Assembly (NCBI RefSeq): GCF_029714425.1
Contig: NZ_CP121668.1
Location: 9,693,501-9,757,500 of the forward strand
From: Bradyrhizobium sp. CB2312
GTDB lineage: Bacteria; Pseudomonadota; Alphaproteobacteria; Rhizobiales; Xanthobacteraceae
Direction of reading: 5' to 3'
Length of the DNA stretch: 64,000 bases
Shown here: in pieces, positions 43,034 to 53,613 of the stretch
Layout: each line of letters opens with the position of its first letter
Position numbering within the stretch: position 1 is the stretch's first letter
The notes under the pieces: model-generated
The model's database searches: none
What the model was told of the DNA's origin: nothing
Seen by the model: the letters and a program-made list of their open reading frames with translations, nothing else
Translations under genes and position numbers: made by a program

Positions 43034-44023
43034 ATGCACATCGCGACCGGGCCGCGCATGGAGAAGCTGATCGACGAATTCCGCAAGGGCTGGCAGGGCG
43101 CGGCACCGCCATCGCTCGGCCTGAGCCTCGCCTTTGCGGTCGCCTGCGTGCTGGTCGCGACGTTGGCGCGCTGGGGGCTCGCGCAAGTGCGGCCCGACGT
43201 CTATTTCACCCCCTACTTTCCTGCCGTATTCTTTGCCACCGCCTTCGGCGGCTTCCGGATCGGCATCTTGACGGCGATCGTCGGCGGGGTGCTCGGCGTC
43301 GTCGTGAATTTCGGTGATGCCTTTGCCGATCGCGCGCGATTTGCCCTGCTGGCGCTCTATTGGGCGGTCTGCGCGCTCACTATCTGGGGCGTCGAGCACT
43401 ATCGCTCGCTTCTGGTCGAACAGCGCCGGATTTCCAGGCGCCTGATCGAGGAAGAGGACTATCGCAAGCTGCTGGTCGAGGAGCTCCAGCACCGGCTGAA
43501 GAACAAGCTGTCGACGGTGCACGCCGTGATGCACCAGGTGCTGCACGACCAGCCGCAGATCTGGGCCCGGATCGACCCGCGGCTGCGGTCGCTGGCCACG
43601 ACCGACGATCTGATCTCGCGGGTCGACAAGGGTGGCTGCGACATCCGCGATCTGCTGATCGCGGAACTCGGGCCTTACGGCCATGTCCGCTTTACGCTCA
43701 ACGGCGACCGGCTGTTCCTGCCGCCGAAGCTCGCGGTCACGCTGTCATTGATGTTTCACGAGCTCGCCACCAATGCGGGCAAATATGGCGCGTTCTCCTC
43801 GCCGCGCGGCTTGTTGCAGGTGTCGTGGACCGTCAACGGCGATCGCCTCACCATCACCTGGGATGAAACCGAAGGTCCGAGCGTCGGCGAGATATCGGCG
43901 CCGGGCTTCGGCACCAAATTGCTGAAGTCCGCCCTGTTCGCCTTCGAGGGCAAGACCGAGATCTCGTATCTTCAGACCGGCCTGCATTGCATCATGCAAT
44001 GTCGCATCCCGAAGAACGGCTAG
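43034..44023 (+). CDS. HWE/HisKA_2-type sensor histidine kinase with DUF4118-like membrane domain
   Basis: 329-aa membrane kinase. Three or four hydrophobic segments at about 31-122 (KdpD-type DUF4118 arrangement) are followed by a coiled coil and a phospho-acceptor His153 in EELQHRLKNKLS. The ATPase part has FHELATNAGKYGAFS and WDETEG, the HWE features. The sensor is short, with no PAS domain. The response regulator is not adjacent, as is usual for orphan HWE kinases. ATG 43034 has only a weak ribosome site; ATG 43058 is possible. Confidence 0.85.
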   Translation: MHIATGPRMEKLIDEFRKGWQGAAPPSLGLSLAFAVACVLVATLARWGLAQVRPDVYFTPYFPAVFFATAFGGFRIGILTAIVGGVLGVVVNFGDAFADRARFALLALYWAVCALTIWGVEHYRSLLVEQRRISRRLIEEEDYRKLLVEELQHRLKNKLSTVHAVMHQVLHDQPQIWARIDPRLRSLATTDDLISRVDKGGCDIRDLLIAELGPYGHVRFTLNGDRLFLPPKLAVTLSLMFHELATNAGKYGAFSSPRGLLQVSWTVNGDRLTITWDETEGPSVGEISAPGFGTKLLKSALFAFEGKTEISYLQTGLHCIMQCRIPKNG

Positions 44024-44233
44024 AACAGACGCAAGCGAAAGCAAACCGCGCACGCCGCTCGCGCTTTTGCAAGTGGCATTGACCCTCTGTTAATGACGAT
44101 CGCCAGCGCGCGTCGCATCGTCGCAAGTTTCCTCGAAAACACCCCCGTATTTCTGCGGACCCCTTAACCAAACTTAAGAGGGAACCACGCAAGATCGCGC
44201 CCATTGCAAAGGCGCGCTGAAACAACAAGATTC

Positions 44234-45979
44234 ATGACTTCTATGAACGACAACCGATATTCCGGCGCGAGTGAAGCCGAACTCGGATTTCTCAAGGAAA
44301 TCGTTAGAATGCTGCCTGCCGGCCTGACCGTGCAGGACGCCGAAGGCAAGCTTCTGCTGGTTAACGATGCCGCGGCCGCCCAGCTCGGCATGGACGGCAG
44401 CCGTCCCTCGCCCGATCTTTCGCCGCGCCGCGAAGCCTGCCGCCAGGCGCTGAGCGCCGGCCAATCCGTGGTCACCGAGGAAGCGCTGCACGAGGGCGCC
44501 GCGCGCCAGGTGCTGCTCACGACCCATCGTCCCGTGCGCCTCGCCGGACGCGAGCTCCTGATCTCGGCCTCCTCCGACATCACCGAGCAGAAGAATTTCG
44601 AGGACCAGCTGTTTCGCTCGGCCTATTTCGACGAGCTGACCGGCCTGCCCTCGCGGCGCGTGATCGAGCATCGCGCCAACAGCCTCCTGGCGCGCGAGCG
44701 CGGCGGCGATCGCTTTGCGCTCGCCTTTCTCGACGTCGACAATTTCAAGCACATCAACGACTACTACGGCCACGCCGTGGGCGATGCGCTGCTGGTCGAG
44801 CTGTCGAAGCGGCTCGGACGCGATTTGCGCGATTCCGACATGCTGTCGCGCATCTCCGGCGACGAATTCCTGCTGCTGCTCGCCCCGATCCAGAGCCAGG
44901 AGGAAGTCGCCGAATTCATGCAATCGACGCTGGAGCGGCTGACCGCGCCGTTCTTCATCGACAATTCGGAAGTCTTCGCCTCGACCTCGGTCGGCATCAG
45001 CCTCTATCCCGATCACGGACGCAACTTCGAGACGCTGCGCCAGAACGCCGACATCGCGATGTACCGCATCAAGAACGACGGCAAGGGATCGGCGGCCTTC
45101 TTCGATTCCAGCATGGAGCGCGAGGCGCTGGCGCGGATGAAGATCGAGCAGTCGCTGCGGCTCGCCATCCTCGAAAAGCGGTTCTGCTGCGCCTTCCAGT
45201 CCAAGGTCGACATCCGCACCCAGGCGGTGAAGGGGATCGAGGCGCTGGTGCGCCTGCGCGACGACGAGGGCGTGATCCAGGCGCCGGGCTCGTTCATCAA
45301 CCTCGCCAGCGAGCTCGGACTGATCGACGAGCTGACCCATCTGGTGCTGGCCGAGATCGTCAAGTCGATCGACCTGATCAACGACACCTTTGGCCCGGAA
45401 GCGACCATCAGCATCAACGTCGCGGCCAAGCAGGCCGGCAATCCCGAATTCATGCGCAGCTTCGCGCAGGCGCTCGACGACACCGGCTTTCCCAAGCGCT
45501 TCATGATCGAGGTGACGGAAGACGCCTTCGTCGCCAAGAATCATTTCCAGGCCGAGATCCTGCCGATGTTCCGCAAGCTCGGCGTCGGCGTCTCGATCGA
45601 CGATTTCGGCACCGGCTATTCCTCGCTCTCGGCGCTGGCCGACATCACCGCCGACGAGATCAAGATCGACCGCTCCTTCATCACCGACATCCATAAGCGG
45701 CCGCGCAGCCAGGGCATCCTGCGCGCGATCGAATCCCTGAGCGAGGCGCTCGGCATGACCGTGATCGCCGAAGGCCTCGAATCCTACGAGGAGCTCGCCT
45801 ATCTCCAGGCCGCGACCAAGATCCGCTACGCCCAGGGCTATTACTTCTCGCGGCCCATCTTCCTGGAGGAGCTGAAGCTCGCAACGCCCGCCTCGAGCGA
45901 GTCCCGCGCCAGCGTGTCGGCCCGGCCGATGCAGCAGAACCGCCAAGGCTATTCGCGGGCGAGCAGGTATCGGCGGTAA
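44234..45979 (+). CDS. PAS-GGDEF-EAL domain c-di-GMP turnover protein
   Basis: 581-aa cytoplasmic protein. A PAS-like region (about 20-125) is followed by a GGDEF domain with SGDEF at 208-212 and an inhibitory-site motif RDSD five residues before it; SGDEF is a permitted variant. The EAL domain follows with EAL at 336-338 (IEALVRLRD), catalytic-site residues in DDFGTGYSS, KIDRSF and VIAEGLE. Both activities could be present; the overall role, synthesis or breakdown, is not decidable from sequence alone. The gene stands free, with a leader of about 200 bp. ATG 44243, three codons in, is an alternative start. Confidence 0.9.
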   Translation: MTSMNDNRYSGASEAELGFLKEIVRMLPAGLTVQDAEGKLLLVNDAAAAQLGMDGSRPSPDLSPRREACRQALSAGQSVVTEEALHEGAARQVLLTTHRPVRLAGRELLISASSDITEQKNFEDQLFRSAYFDELTGLPSRRVIEHRANSLLARERGGDRFALAFLDVDNFKHINDYYGHAVGDALLVELSKRLGRDLRDSDMLSRISGDEFLLLLAPIQSQEEVAEFMQSTLERLTAPFFIDNSEVFASTSVGISLYPDHGRNFETLRQNADIAMYRIKNDGKGSAAFFDSSMEREALARMKIEQSLRLAILEKRFCCAFQSKVDIRTQAVKGIEALVRLRDDEGVIQAPGSFINLASELGLIDELTHLVLAEIVKSIDLINDTFGPEATISINVAAKQAGNPEFMRSFAQALDDTGFPKRFMIEVTEDAFVAKNHFQAEILPMFRKLGVGVSIDDFGTGYSSLSALADITADEIKIDRSFITDIHKRPRSQGILRAIESLSEALGMTVIAEGLESYEELAYLQAATKIRYAQGYYFSRPIFLEELKLATPASSESRASVSARPMQQNRQGYSRASRYRR

Positions 45980-46006
45980 GCCGACAGCGAGGCAGCACAT
46001 ACCGCT

Positions 46007-46148
46007 GTCGTCCCGGGGCGCACGAAGTGCGAACCCGGGACCCATAACCACAGGGAGGAGTTGCTCGCGAGCTTCCCACTCCGAGTCTTCGCCAAACATC
46101 TCCCTGGGGGTATGGGTCCCGGATCTGCGCTGCGCTTGTCCGGGACGA
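46007..46148. repeat. Dispersed palindromic repeat, family A (diverged long form)
   Basis: GTCGTCCCGGGGCGCACG to CTTGTCCGGGACGACG, with the inner pair ACCCATAACCACAGGGA / TCCCTGGGGGTATGGGT. It occupies most of the 264-bp gap before the sigma-54 activator. Confidence 0.85.
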
Positions 46149-46243
46149 CGACCGAAAATGGGGGACGCCCTCTGCCACCATTTCCCCCTTTGAAATTGCT
46201 GCCCTTTTGCTAATACACAGGCGGACCTCCCCTGGGGTATGTC

Positions 46244-47683
<1,440 letters not shown>

Positions 47684-47687
47684 GTTT

Positions 47688-47724
47688 CGAGACTCGGAGT
47701 GTCCGGAGTCTCGGATTCCGGACA
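47688..47724. promoter_or_regulatory. Overlapping dyads: candidate upstream activator sites / terminator
   Basis: Two perfect 8-bp inverted repeats overlap. One is CGAGACTC (47688-47695) with GAGTCTCG (47706-47713). The other is TGTCCGGA (47700-47707) with TCCGGACA (47717-47724), 9-bp spacer. They begin 4 bp after the activator stop and end 78 bp before the -24 element, a normal distance for enhancer sites. The first dyad could alternatively be the terminator of the activator gene; there is no T-tract. Confidence 0.6.
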
Positions 47725-47802
47725 GGGCGATTTGCATCTCCATTCCGGCATGTACGCTGAAACTGCTGGATTTTCCGGCATTTTGCCCAGGCCTGCGGCA
47801 TC

Positions 47803-47818
47803 TGGCGCGGCGCTTGCT
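47803..47818 (+). promoter_or_regulatory. Sigma-54 (-24/-12) promoter of the MHS symporter
   Basis: TGGCGCG-N4-TTGCT has the invariant GG (47804-47805) and GC (47816-47817) separated by exactly 10 bp and matches the TGGCACG-N4-TTGCW consensus except for one base (A to G). It lies about 63 bp before the symporter ATG and downstream of a gene encoding a sigma-54 activator. Transcription would start near 47828-47830. Confidence 0.8.
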
Positions 47819-47880
47819 CTTTGCTTTGCACAATGACGCATGCCGCACATGCGCATTCGCAAAACCAGGGAGGACGCCAG

Positions 47881-49191
47881 ATGAGTGGAGCGATCACCGT
47901 CAATGAACTCGGGTCAAAGCAGCCCTCGCATGTCACGGTCGCCACTGCGAGCCTGATCGGCACGGCCATCGAGTGGTACGACTTCTTCCTCTATGGCACC
48001 GCCGCGGCGCTGATCTTCAACAAGCTGTTCTTTCCGACCTTCGACCCTATGATGGGAACGCTGCTGGCGTTCGCGACCTACGCGCTCGGCTTCATCGCGC
48101 GCCCGCTCGGCGGCGTCGTGTTCGGGCATTACGGCGACAAGATCGGCCGCAAGACCATGCTCTACCTGACGCTGCTGATCATGGGCGCGGCGACCGCGGC
48201 GATCGGCTTCCTGCCGACCTATGAGACCGCCGGCATCTGGGCCGCGATCCTGCTGGTGACGTGCCGGCTGATCCAGGGCTTTGGTCTTGGCGGCGAATGG
48301 GGCGGCGCGGTGCTGATGGCGGTCGAGCATGCGCCCGCGGACAAGAAAGGTTTCTATGGCAGCTGGCCGCAGCTCGGGGCGCCGCTCGGCCTCGTGCTCG
48401 GCACGCTGGTGTTCTCGGTAGTCTCGGCGATGCTGACCGACGCGCAGCTCTATGCCTGGGGCTGGCGCATCCCGTTCCTGTTCTCGATCGCGCTGGTGCT
48501 GGTCGGGCTGTGGATCCGCTTCACCATCGCGGAATCGCCGGAGTTCCAGAAGGTCAAGGACACCAAGCAGGAGGTGAAGATGCCGATCCTGGAAGCGATC
48601 CGGATGTACCCGAAGAACATCCTGCTCGCGATGGGCGCGCGCTTTGCCGAAAACGGCTTCTTCTACATCTACGCCACCTTCGTGCTCGCTTATGCGACGC
48701 AATCGCTCGGCATGAACAAGCAGGACATGCTCAATGGCGTGCTGATCGGCGCCGCGATCGAGACCTTCACTATCCCCGCCTTCGGCGCGCTCTCCGACCG
48801 GCTCGGGCGGCGGCCGATCTACATCTTCGGCGCGGTGTTCTCGGCGCTGATGTCGTTCCCGCTGTTCATGCTGCTGGCGACCAAGAACCCGCATTATGCC
48901 TGGATCGCGATCGTGCTAGGCCTCGCCGTCGGCCATGCCGCGATGTATGGCCCGCAGGCGAGCTTCCTGTCCGAGCTGTTCGGCACCAAGGTGCGCTATA
49001 GCGGCGTCTCGCTCGGCTACAACCTCGCCTCGATCTTCGCCGGCGCGCTGTCGCCGCTGATCGCGACGGGATTGATGACGGCCTACGCGCCGGCGACCTG
49101 GCCGATCTCGCTCTACATGATCGCACTCGCAATCATCACCGTCGTGTCGGTCTATTTCGCCACCGAAACACGCAAGATAGTGCGGTCCTGA
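47881..49191 (+). CDS. MFS transporter, metabolite:H+ symporter (MHS) family
   Basis: 436-aa inner-membrane carrier with 12 segments. The first-loop motif IEWYDFFLYGTAAAL and GHYGDKIGRKTML and the central GGEWGGAVLMAVEH are typical of the MHS family, whose members import citrate, alpha-ketoglutarate, shikimate, dicarboxylates or similar acids with protons. ATG 47881 follows GGGAGGA with 6 nt spacing. It is preceded by a sigma-54 promoter and activator gene and followed, after a large hairpin, by a CoA-transferase gene. This context suggests import of an organic acid that is then activated as its CoA ester. Confidence 0.93.
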   Translation: MSGAITVNELGSKQPSHVTVATASLIGTAIEWYDFFLYGTAAALIFNKLFFPTFDPMMGTLLAFATYALGFIARPLGGVVFGHYGDKIGRKTMLYLTLLIMGAATAAIGFLPTYETAGIWAAILLVTCRLIQGFGLGGEWGGAVLMAVEHAPADKKGFYGSWPQLGAPLGLVLGTLVFSVVSAMLTDAQLYAWGWRIPFLFSIALVLVGLWIRFTIAESPEFQKVKDTKQEVKMPILEAIRMYPKNILLAMGARFAENGFFYIYATFVLAYATQSLGMNKQDMLNGVLIGAAIETFTIPAFGALSDRLGRRPIYIFGAVFSALMSFPLFMLLATKNPHYAWIAIVLGLAVGHAAMYGPQASFLSELFGTKVRYSGVSLGYNLASIFAGALSPLIATGLMTAYAPATWPISLYMIALAIITVVSVYFATETRKIVRS

Positions 49192-49212
49192 AGGTCCCTG
49201 ACGATGTCTTCG

Positions 49213-49252
49213 ATCGCGAGGAGCAGCCTGTTCCAGGCCTGCTCCTCGCGAT
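49213..49252. terminator. Strong 18-bp hairpin between symporter and CoA-transferase genes
   Basis: ATCGCGAGGAGCAG (49213-49226) pairs perfectly with CTGCTCCTCGCGAT (49239-49252); the inner CCTG/CAGG with a 3-nt loop extends it, apart from one bulged C. It lies 22 bp after the symporter stop and 54 bp before the next start. No T-tract follows, so it may be a terminator that is only partly efficient, or a stability element at the end of the symporter mRNA. Confidence 0.7.
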
Positions 49253-49306
49253 AGGATGAGCGCACAAGAACAACGGCATGCGGTCGAACAGATCGGGAGG
49301 AACGCC

Positions 49307-51352
49307 GTGAGCCAGCACCCAGCTCTGCCCTATTTGCGCAATTCCGAGAAAGGCAAGGTCGTCACGGCGACCGAGGCGGTCATGCTGATCCGCGACGGCG
49401 ACACCGTGGCGACCGGCGGCTTCGTCGGCATCGGCTTTGCCGAGGAGATCGCGATCGCGCTGGAGGAGCTCTATCTCTCCAACGAGGGCGATGCGCCCTA
49501 TACCCAAGGCAAGCCGCGCAATCTGACGCTGGTCTACGCGGCGGGCCAGGGCGACGGCAAGCATCGCGGCCTCAACCATTTCGCGCATGAGGGCCTGGTT
49601 CGCCGCGTGATCGGCGGCCATTGGGGCCTAGCGCCGAAACTGCAGCAGCTCGCGATCGCAAATCAGATCGAGGCCTACAACCTGCCGCAGGGCGTGATCA
49701 CGCATCTGTTCCGCGACATCGCGGCCAACCGGCCCGCCCACATCACCCGCGTCGGCATGGGCACCTTCGTCGATCCCCGGCACGGCGGCGGCAAGCTCAA
49801 TGCACGCACCACCGAAGAGCTGGTCGAGCTGATCCGGATCGGCGGCGAGGACTGCCTGCTCTACAAGACGTTTCCAATTCATGTCGGCATCATCCGCGCC
49901 ACGACCGGCGATGCCGACGGCAATCTCACCATGGAGAAGGAGGCGCTCACGCTGGAAGCGCTCGCCATCGCCATGGCGGCGCATAATTCTGGCGGCATCG
50001 TCATCGCCCAGGTCGAACGCGTGGCGGAAGACGGCAGCCTCAATCCGCGGCAGGTCAAGATTCCCGGCATTTTGGTCGACTGCGTTGTCGTCGCAAAACC
50101 GGAGAACCATTGGCAGACCTTCGGCACGCCCTACAATCCGGCCTATTCGAGCGAGATCCGCGTCCGCGCCGCCTCGCTGCCCGTGATGCCGGTGAGCGAG
50201 CGCAAGATCATCGCGCGGCGCGCCGCCCTCGAGCTCAAGGCCAACAGCGTCGTCAATCTCGGCATCGGCATGCCGGAGGGGATCGCCTCGGTCGCCAATG
50301 AAGAGCGGATCATCGACCTGATCACGCTGACGGCGGAACCCGGCGTGATCGGCGGCATCCCGGCGAGCGGCATCGATTTCGGCGCGGCGATCAACACCCA
50401 GGCGGTGATCGACCAGCCCTATCAGTTCGATTTCTACGACGGCGGCGGTCTCGATGCAGCCTTTCTCGGCCTTGCCCAGGTCGATCGCGCCGGCAACCTC
50501 AATGTCAGCAAGTTCGGCCCGAAGCTCGCGGGCGCCGGCGGCTTCATCAACATCAGCCAGAACGCCAAGGAGGTCGTCTTCGTCGGCACCTTCGGTGCGG
50601 GCCGGCAGCGCATCGGGGTGAACGACGGCAGGCTGTCGATCCTCGAGGAAGCGAAGTCGCGCAAATTCGTCGACCATGTCGAGCACGTGACCTTCAGCGG
50701 CGCCGTCTCGGTGGCACGCAAGCAGCGCGTGCTCTATGTCACCGAGCGCTGCGTCTTCGTGCTGCGCCCCGACGGGCTCGAGCTCACGGAGGTCGCGCCG
50801 GGCATTGACATCGAGCGCGACATCTTGCGCCTGATGGATTTCAAGCCGCTGATCCCGCGCGATCCCATGCTGATGGACGAGCGCATCTTCCGCGATGGCT
50901 TCATGGAGCTGCGCGAGCGCCTGCTCACCATCCCGCTCGACCAGCGCTTCTCGCTGGACGAGCAGCAGAACCTGTTCTTCATCAATCTGGAACGTTATCC
51001 GTTGCGCAGCCGGGCCGAGATCGACACCATCGCTGATATCGTCGAGGCGAGGCTCACCCCGCTCGGCCGCCGGGTCTACGCCATCGTCAATTATGACAAC
51101 TTTTCCATCCTGCCGGAGCTGATGGACGATTATTCGGCCATGGTCCGCAGCCTGGTCGATCGCTTTTATTCGGGCGTGTCGCGCTATACCACGTCGGGGT
51201 TCCTGCGCATCAAGCTCGGCGAAGCGCTGGAGCGGCGCGGCGTTGCGCCGCATATTTTCGAGAGCGCGGACGAGGCGCAGTCGGATTGGCGTCAAGTCGA
51301 GGGAGCTGCCGCCGCCGGCGCATCCCACGCCCCGCGGCAGGCTCAAAAATGA
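49307..51352 (+). CDS. Acyl-CoA:acetate/3-ketoacid CoA-transferase, fused alpha-beta
   Basis: 681-aa enzyme that transfers CoA between carboxylic acids. Alpha- and beta-type halves are fused in one chain (about 10-270 and 290-530). The CoA-carrying glutamate is Glu344 in [10 protein letters not shown], and the alpha half has [19 protein letters not shown]-terminal extension of about 140 residues beyond the beta half has no function I can name. GTG 49307 is chosen because GGGAGGA lies 5 nt upstream. The gene follows the MHS symporter; its acid substrate is probably the symporter's cargo, an inference from order. Confidence 0.9.
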   Translation: MSQHPALPYLRNSEKGKVVTATEAVMLIRDGDTVATGGFVGIGFAEEIAIALEELYLSNEGDAPYTQGKPRNLTLVYAAGQGDGKHRGLNHFAHEGLVRRVIGGHWGLAPKLQQLAIANQIEAYNLPQGVITHLFRDIAANRPAHITRVGMGTFVDPRHGGGKLNARTTEELVELIRIGGEDCLLYKTFPIHVGIIRATTGDADGNLTMEKEALTLEALAIAMAAHNSGGIVIAQVERVAEDGSLNPRQVKIPGILVDCVVVAKPENHWQTFGTPYNPAYSSEIRVRAASLPVMPVSERKIIARRAALELKANSVVNLGIGMPEGIASVANEERIIDLITLTAEPGVIGGIPASGIDFGAAINTQAVIDQPYQFDFYDGGGLDAAFLGLAQVDRAGNLNVSKFGPKLAGAGGFINISQNAKEVVFVGTFGAGRQRIGVNDGRLSILEEAKSRKFVDHVEHVTFSGAVSVARKQRVLYVTERCVFVLRPDGLELTEVAPGIDIERDILRLMDFKPLIPRDPMLMDERIFRDGFMELRERLLTIPLDQRFSLDEQQNLFFINLERYPLRSRAEIDTIADIVEARLTPLGRRVYAIVNYDNFSILPELMDDYSAMVRSLVDRFYSGVSRYTTSGFLRIKLGEALERRGVAPHIFESADEAQSDWRQVEGAAAAGASHAPRQAQK

Positions 51353-51366
51353 TGCAGGCTCGCAGG

Positions 51367-51383
51367 CCGGCGCGCTTCGCCGG
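51367..51383. terminator. Short hairpin after the CoA-transferase gene
   Basis: CCGGCG (51367-51372), loop CGCTT, CGCCGG (51378-51383): a perfect 6-bp stem 15 bp after the CoA-transferase stop, without a T-tract. A weak terminator or mRNA 3' end is plausible. Confidence 0.4.
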
Positions 51384-51387
51384 AAGG

Positions 51388-51397
51388 TGCAATTGCA
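51388..51397. promoter_or_regulatory. Candidate operator: TGCAATTGCA palindrome upstream of the ABC importer
   Basis: A perfect 10-bp palindrome 61 bp before the GTG start of the binding-protein gene, followed at once by further GCAAGCTTGTGCAAATCGC-type half sites. The position fits an operator or activator site for the importer operon. No regulator is known. Confidence 0.3.
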
Positions 51398-51457
51398 ATG
51401 TTCGCAAGCTTGTGCAAATCGCTGTTACCGAGAAATTTTGAATCAGGAGGGACCATC

Positions 51458-52642
51458 GTGCGTCGATCGCTCGTCATAACAACAACCATCCTCGCCCTCG
51501 CTGCGGGCACCTCCGCACGAGCCGACGATCTCAAGGTCGCGCTGATCTACGGCAAGACTGGTCCGCTCGAGGCCTATGCCAAGCAGACCGAGACCGGCCT
51601 GCAAATGGGTTTCGAATACGCCACCAAGGGCACCATGACGATCGACGGCCGCAAGATCGTCGTCATCACCAAGGACGACCAGGGCAAGCCGGACCTCTCC
51701 AAGGCCGCGCTCGCCGAAGCCTATCAGGACGACAAGGCCGACATCGCGATCGGCACGACCTCGTCGGCCGCCGCGCTCGCGATTCTCCCGGTCGCCGAGG
51801 AGAACAAGAAGATCCTGATCGTCGAGCCCGCTGTCGCGGACCAGATTACCGGCGAGAAGTGGAATCGCTACATTTTCCGCACGGCGCGCAACTCCTCGCA
51901 GGACGCGATCTCAAACGCGGTCGCGATCGGCAAGCAGGGCGTCACCGTCGCGACGCTGGCGCAGGACTATGCCTTCGGCCGCGACGGCGTCGCCGCCTTC
52001 AAGGAGGCGCTGGCCAAGACCGGCGCGACGCTCGCCGCGGAAGAATATGCCCCGACCTCGACCACCGACTTCACCGCGGTCGGCCAGCGCCTGTTCGACG
52101 CGCTGAAGGACAAGCCGGGCCGCAAGATCATCTGGGTGATCTGGGCCGGTGCCGGCAATCCGCTGGCCAAGCTCCAGGACATGGACCCGAAGCGCTACGG
52201 CATCGAGCTGTCCACCGGCGGCAACATCCTGCCGGCGCTCGCGGCGTATAAGGGCCTGCCCGGCATGGAAGGCGCGACCTATTATTACTACGACATCCCG
52301 AAGAACCCGGTGAACGACTGGCTGGTCGCCGAGCACCAGAAGCGCTTCAACGCGCCGCCGGACTTCTTCACCGCGGGCGGCTTCGCGGCGGCGATGTCCG
52401 TCGTCGCCGCCGTCACCAAGGCGAAATCGACCGACACCGAGAAGCTGATCACGGCGATGGAGGGCATGGAGTTCGACACGCCCAAAGGCAAGATGGTGTT
52501 CCGGAAAGAGGACCATCAGGCACTGCAGAGCATGTATCACTTCAAGGTCAAGGTCGATCCGAACGTCGCCTGGGCCGTGCTCGAGCCGGTGCGCGAGCTG
52601 AAGATCGAGGACATGGACGTTCCGGTGAAGAACAAGCGCTGA
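51458..52642 (+). CDS. ABC transporter substrate-binding protein, branched-chain amino acid type
   Basis: 394-aa type I periplasmic binding protein. GTG 51458 is selected because CAGGAGGG precedes it by 6 nt; the upstream ATG has no site. A signal peptide (MRRSLVITTTILALAAGTSARA) is followed by DDLKVALIYGKTGPLEAYAKQ. The fold marker TTSSAAALAILPVAEENKKILIVEPA is typical of amide- or amino-acid-binding members. It leads a five-gene importer cluster and should deliver ligand to the two permeases downstream. Confidence 0.9.
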   Translation: MRRSLVITTTILALAAGTSARADDLKVALIYGKTGPLEAYAKQTETGLQMGFEYATKGTMTIDGRKIVVITKDDQGKPDLSKAALAEAYQDDKADIAIGTTSSAAALAILPVAEENKKILIVEPAVADQITGEKWNRYIFRTARNSSQDAISNAVAIGKQGVTVATLAQDYAFGRDGVAAFKEALAKTGATLAAEEYAPTSTTDFTAVGQRLFDALKDKPGRKIIWVIWAGAGNPLAKLQDMDPKRYGIELSTGGNILPALAAYKGLPGMEGATYYYYDIPKNPVNDWLVAEHQKRFNAPPDFFTAGGFAAAMSVVAAVTKAKSTDTEKLITAMEGMEFDTPKGKMVFRKEDHQALQSMYHFKVKVDPNVAWAVLEPVRELKIEDMDVPVKNKR

Positions 52643-52651
52643 GCTTTCTTG

Positions 52652-52793
52652 CTTCACCTCTCCCGCTTGCGGGAGAGGCCGGATCGCATCCTTAGATGCG
52701 ATCCGGGTGAGGGCCTTCTCCTCTCGGGGGTTCTCGCCTGCGGAAACACCCTCTCCCCACCCCTCCCCCGCAAGCGGGGGAGGGAGCCCACTG
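52652..52793. repeat. G/C-rich dispersed element (family G), uninterrupted copy
   Basis: CACCTCTCCCGCTTGCGGGA, then GGATCGCATC / GATGCGATCC, then CCCTCCCCCGCAAGCGGGGG. It separates the binding-protein gene from the ATPase gene and may attenuate transcription into the rest of the importer, a common way to keep binding protein in excess. Confidence 0.7.
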
Positions 52794-52836
52794 TGATCGC
52801 GGATAGACCTTCATCCAAATCCGATCGAAATTCCCG

Positions 52837-53613
52837 ATGTCTCTCACCCTCGAAACCCGCGACCTCACCATCCGCTTCGGCGGCCATGTCGCGGTCAACA
52901 ATGTCAGCTGCACGTTCCGCCCGGGCGAGCTCACCGCCATCGTCGGGCCGAACGGCGCCGGCAAGACCACCTATTTCAATTTGATCTCGGGCCAGCTGCG
53001 CGCCTCCAGCGGCAGCATCCTGTTCGACGGCACCGACATCACCCAGCATTCTGCGCCCTTGCGCACCCGCGCGGGTCTCGGCCGTGCCTTCCAGCTCACC
53101 AATCTTTTCCCGAACCTGTCCGTGGAAGAAAACGTCCGCCTCGCGGTGCAAGCTGCAAACGGCACCCACTACGACATGCTGCGGCCCTGGATGGTCCGCC
53201 GCGATTTGATCGCGCGCGCCGACGCCATCCTCGACCAGGTCGCGCTCGGCAATCGTCGCGGCGTCGCCGCGACCGCGCTGTCGCATGGCGACCAGCGCAA
53301 GCTCGAGGTCGCGCTGATGATCGCGCTGGAACCGAAGGTGTTCATGTTCGACGAGCCGACCGCCGGCATGAGCATCGACGAGGTGCCTGTCGTCCTCAAC
53401 CTGATCGCACAACTGAAGCAGGACAAGAGCAAGATCATCCTGCTGGTCGAGCACAAGATGGACGTGGTGCGCTCGCTCGCCGACCGCATCATCGTGCTGC
53501 ATAACGGCCAGCTTGTCGCCGACGGCCCGCCGGCCGAGGTGATCGCTTCGCCCATCGTGCAGGAAGCCTATCTCGGCGTCGCCCCCAAGAGCACTGCAGA
53601 GAGTGCCGCATGA
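52837..53613 (+). CDS. ABC transporter ATP-binding protein, LivG type
   Basis: 258-aa ATPase of a branched-chain amino-acid-type importer. Walker A is GPNGAGKTT at 37-45, Walker B is VFMFDEPTAGMSIDEVP and the signature region is ATALSHGDQRKLEVALMIALEPK (LSHGD, the usual LivG variant). The stop overlaps the next start by 4 nt (ATGA), so translation of the LivF-type partner is coupled. It follows the binding-protein gene after the family G repeat. Confidence 0.93.
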   Translation: MSLTLETRDLTIRFGGHVAVNNVSCTFRPGELTAIVGPNGAGKTTYFNLISGQLRASSGSILFDGTDITQHSAPLRTRAGLGRAFQLTNLFPNLSVEENVRLAVQAANGTHYDMLRPWMVRRDLIARADAILDQVALGNRRGVAATALSHGDQRKLEVALMIALEPKVFMFDEPTAGMSIDEVPVVLNLIAQLKQDKSKIILLVEHKMDVVRSLADRIIVLHNGQLVADGPPAEVIASPIVQEAYLGVAPKSTAESAA

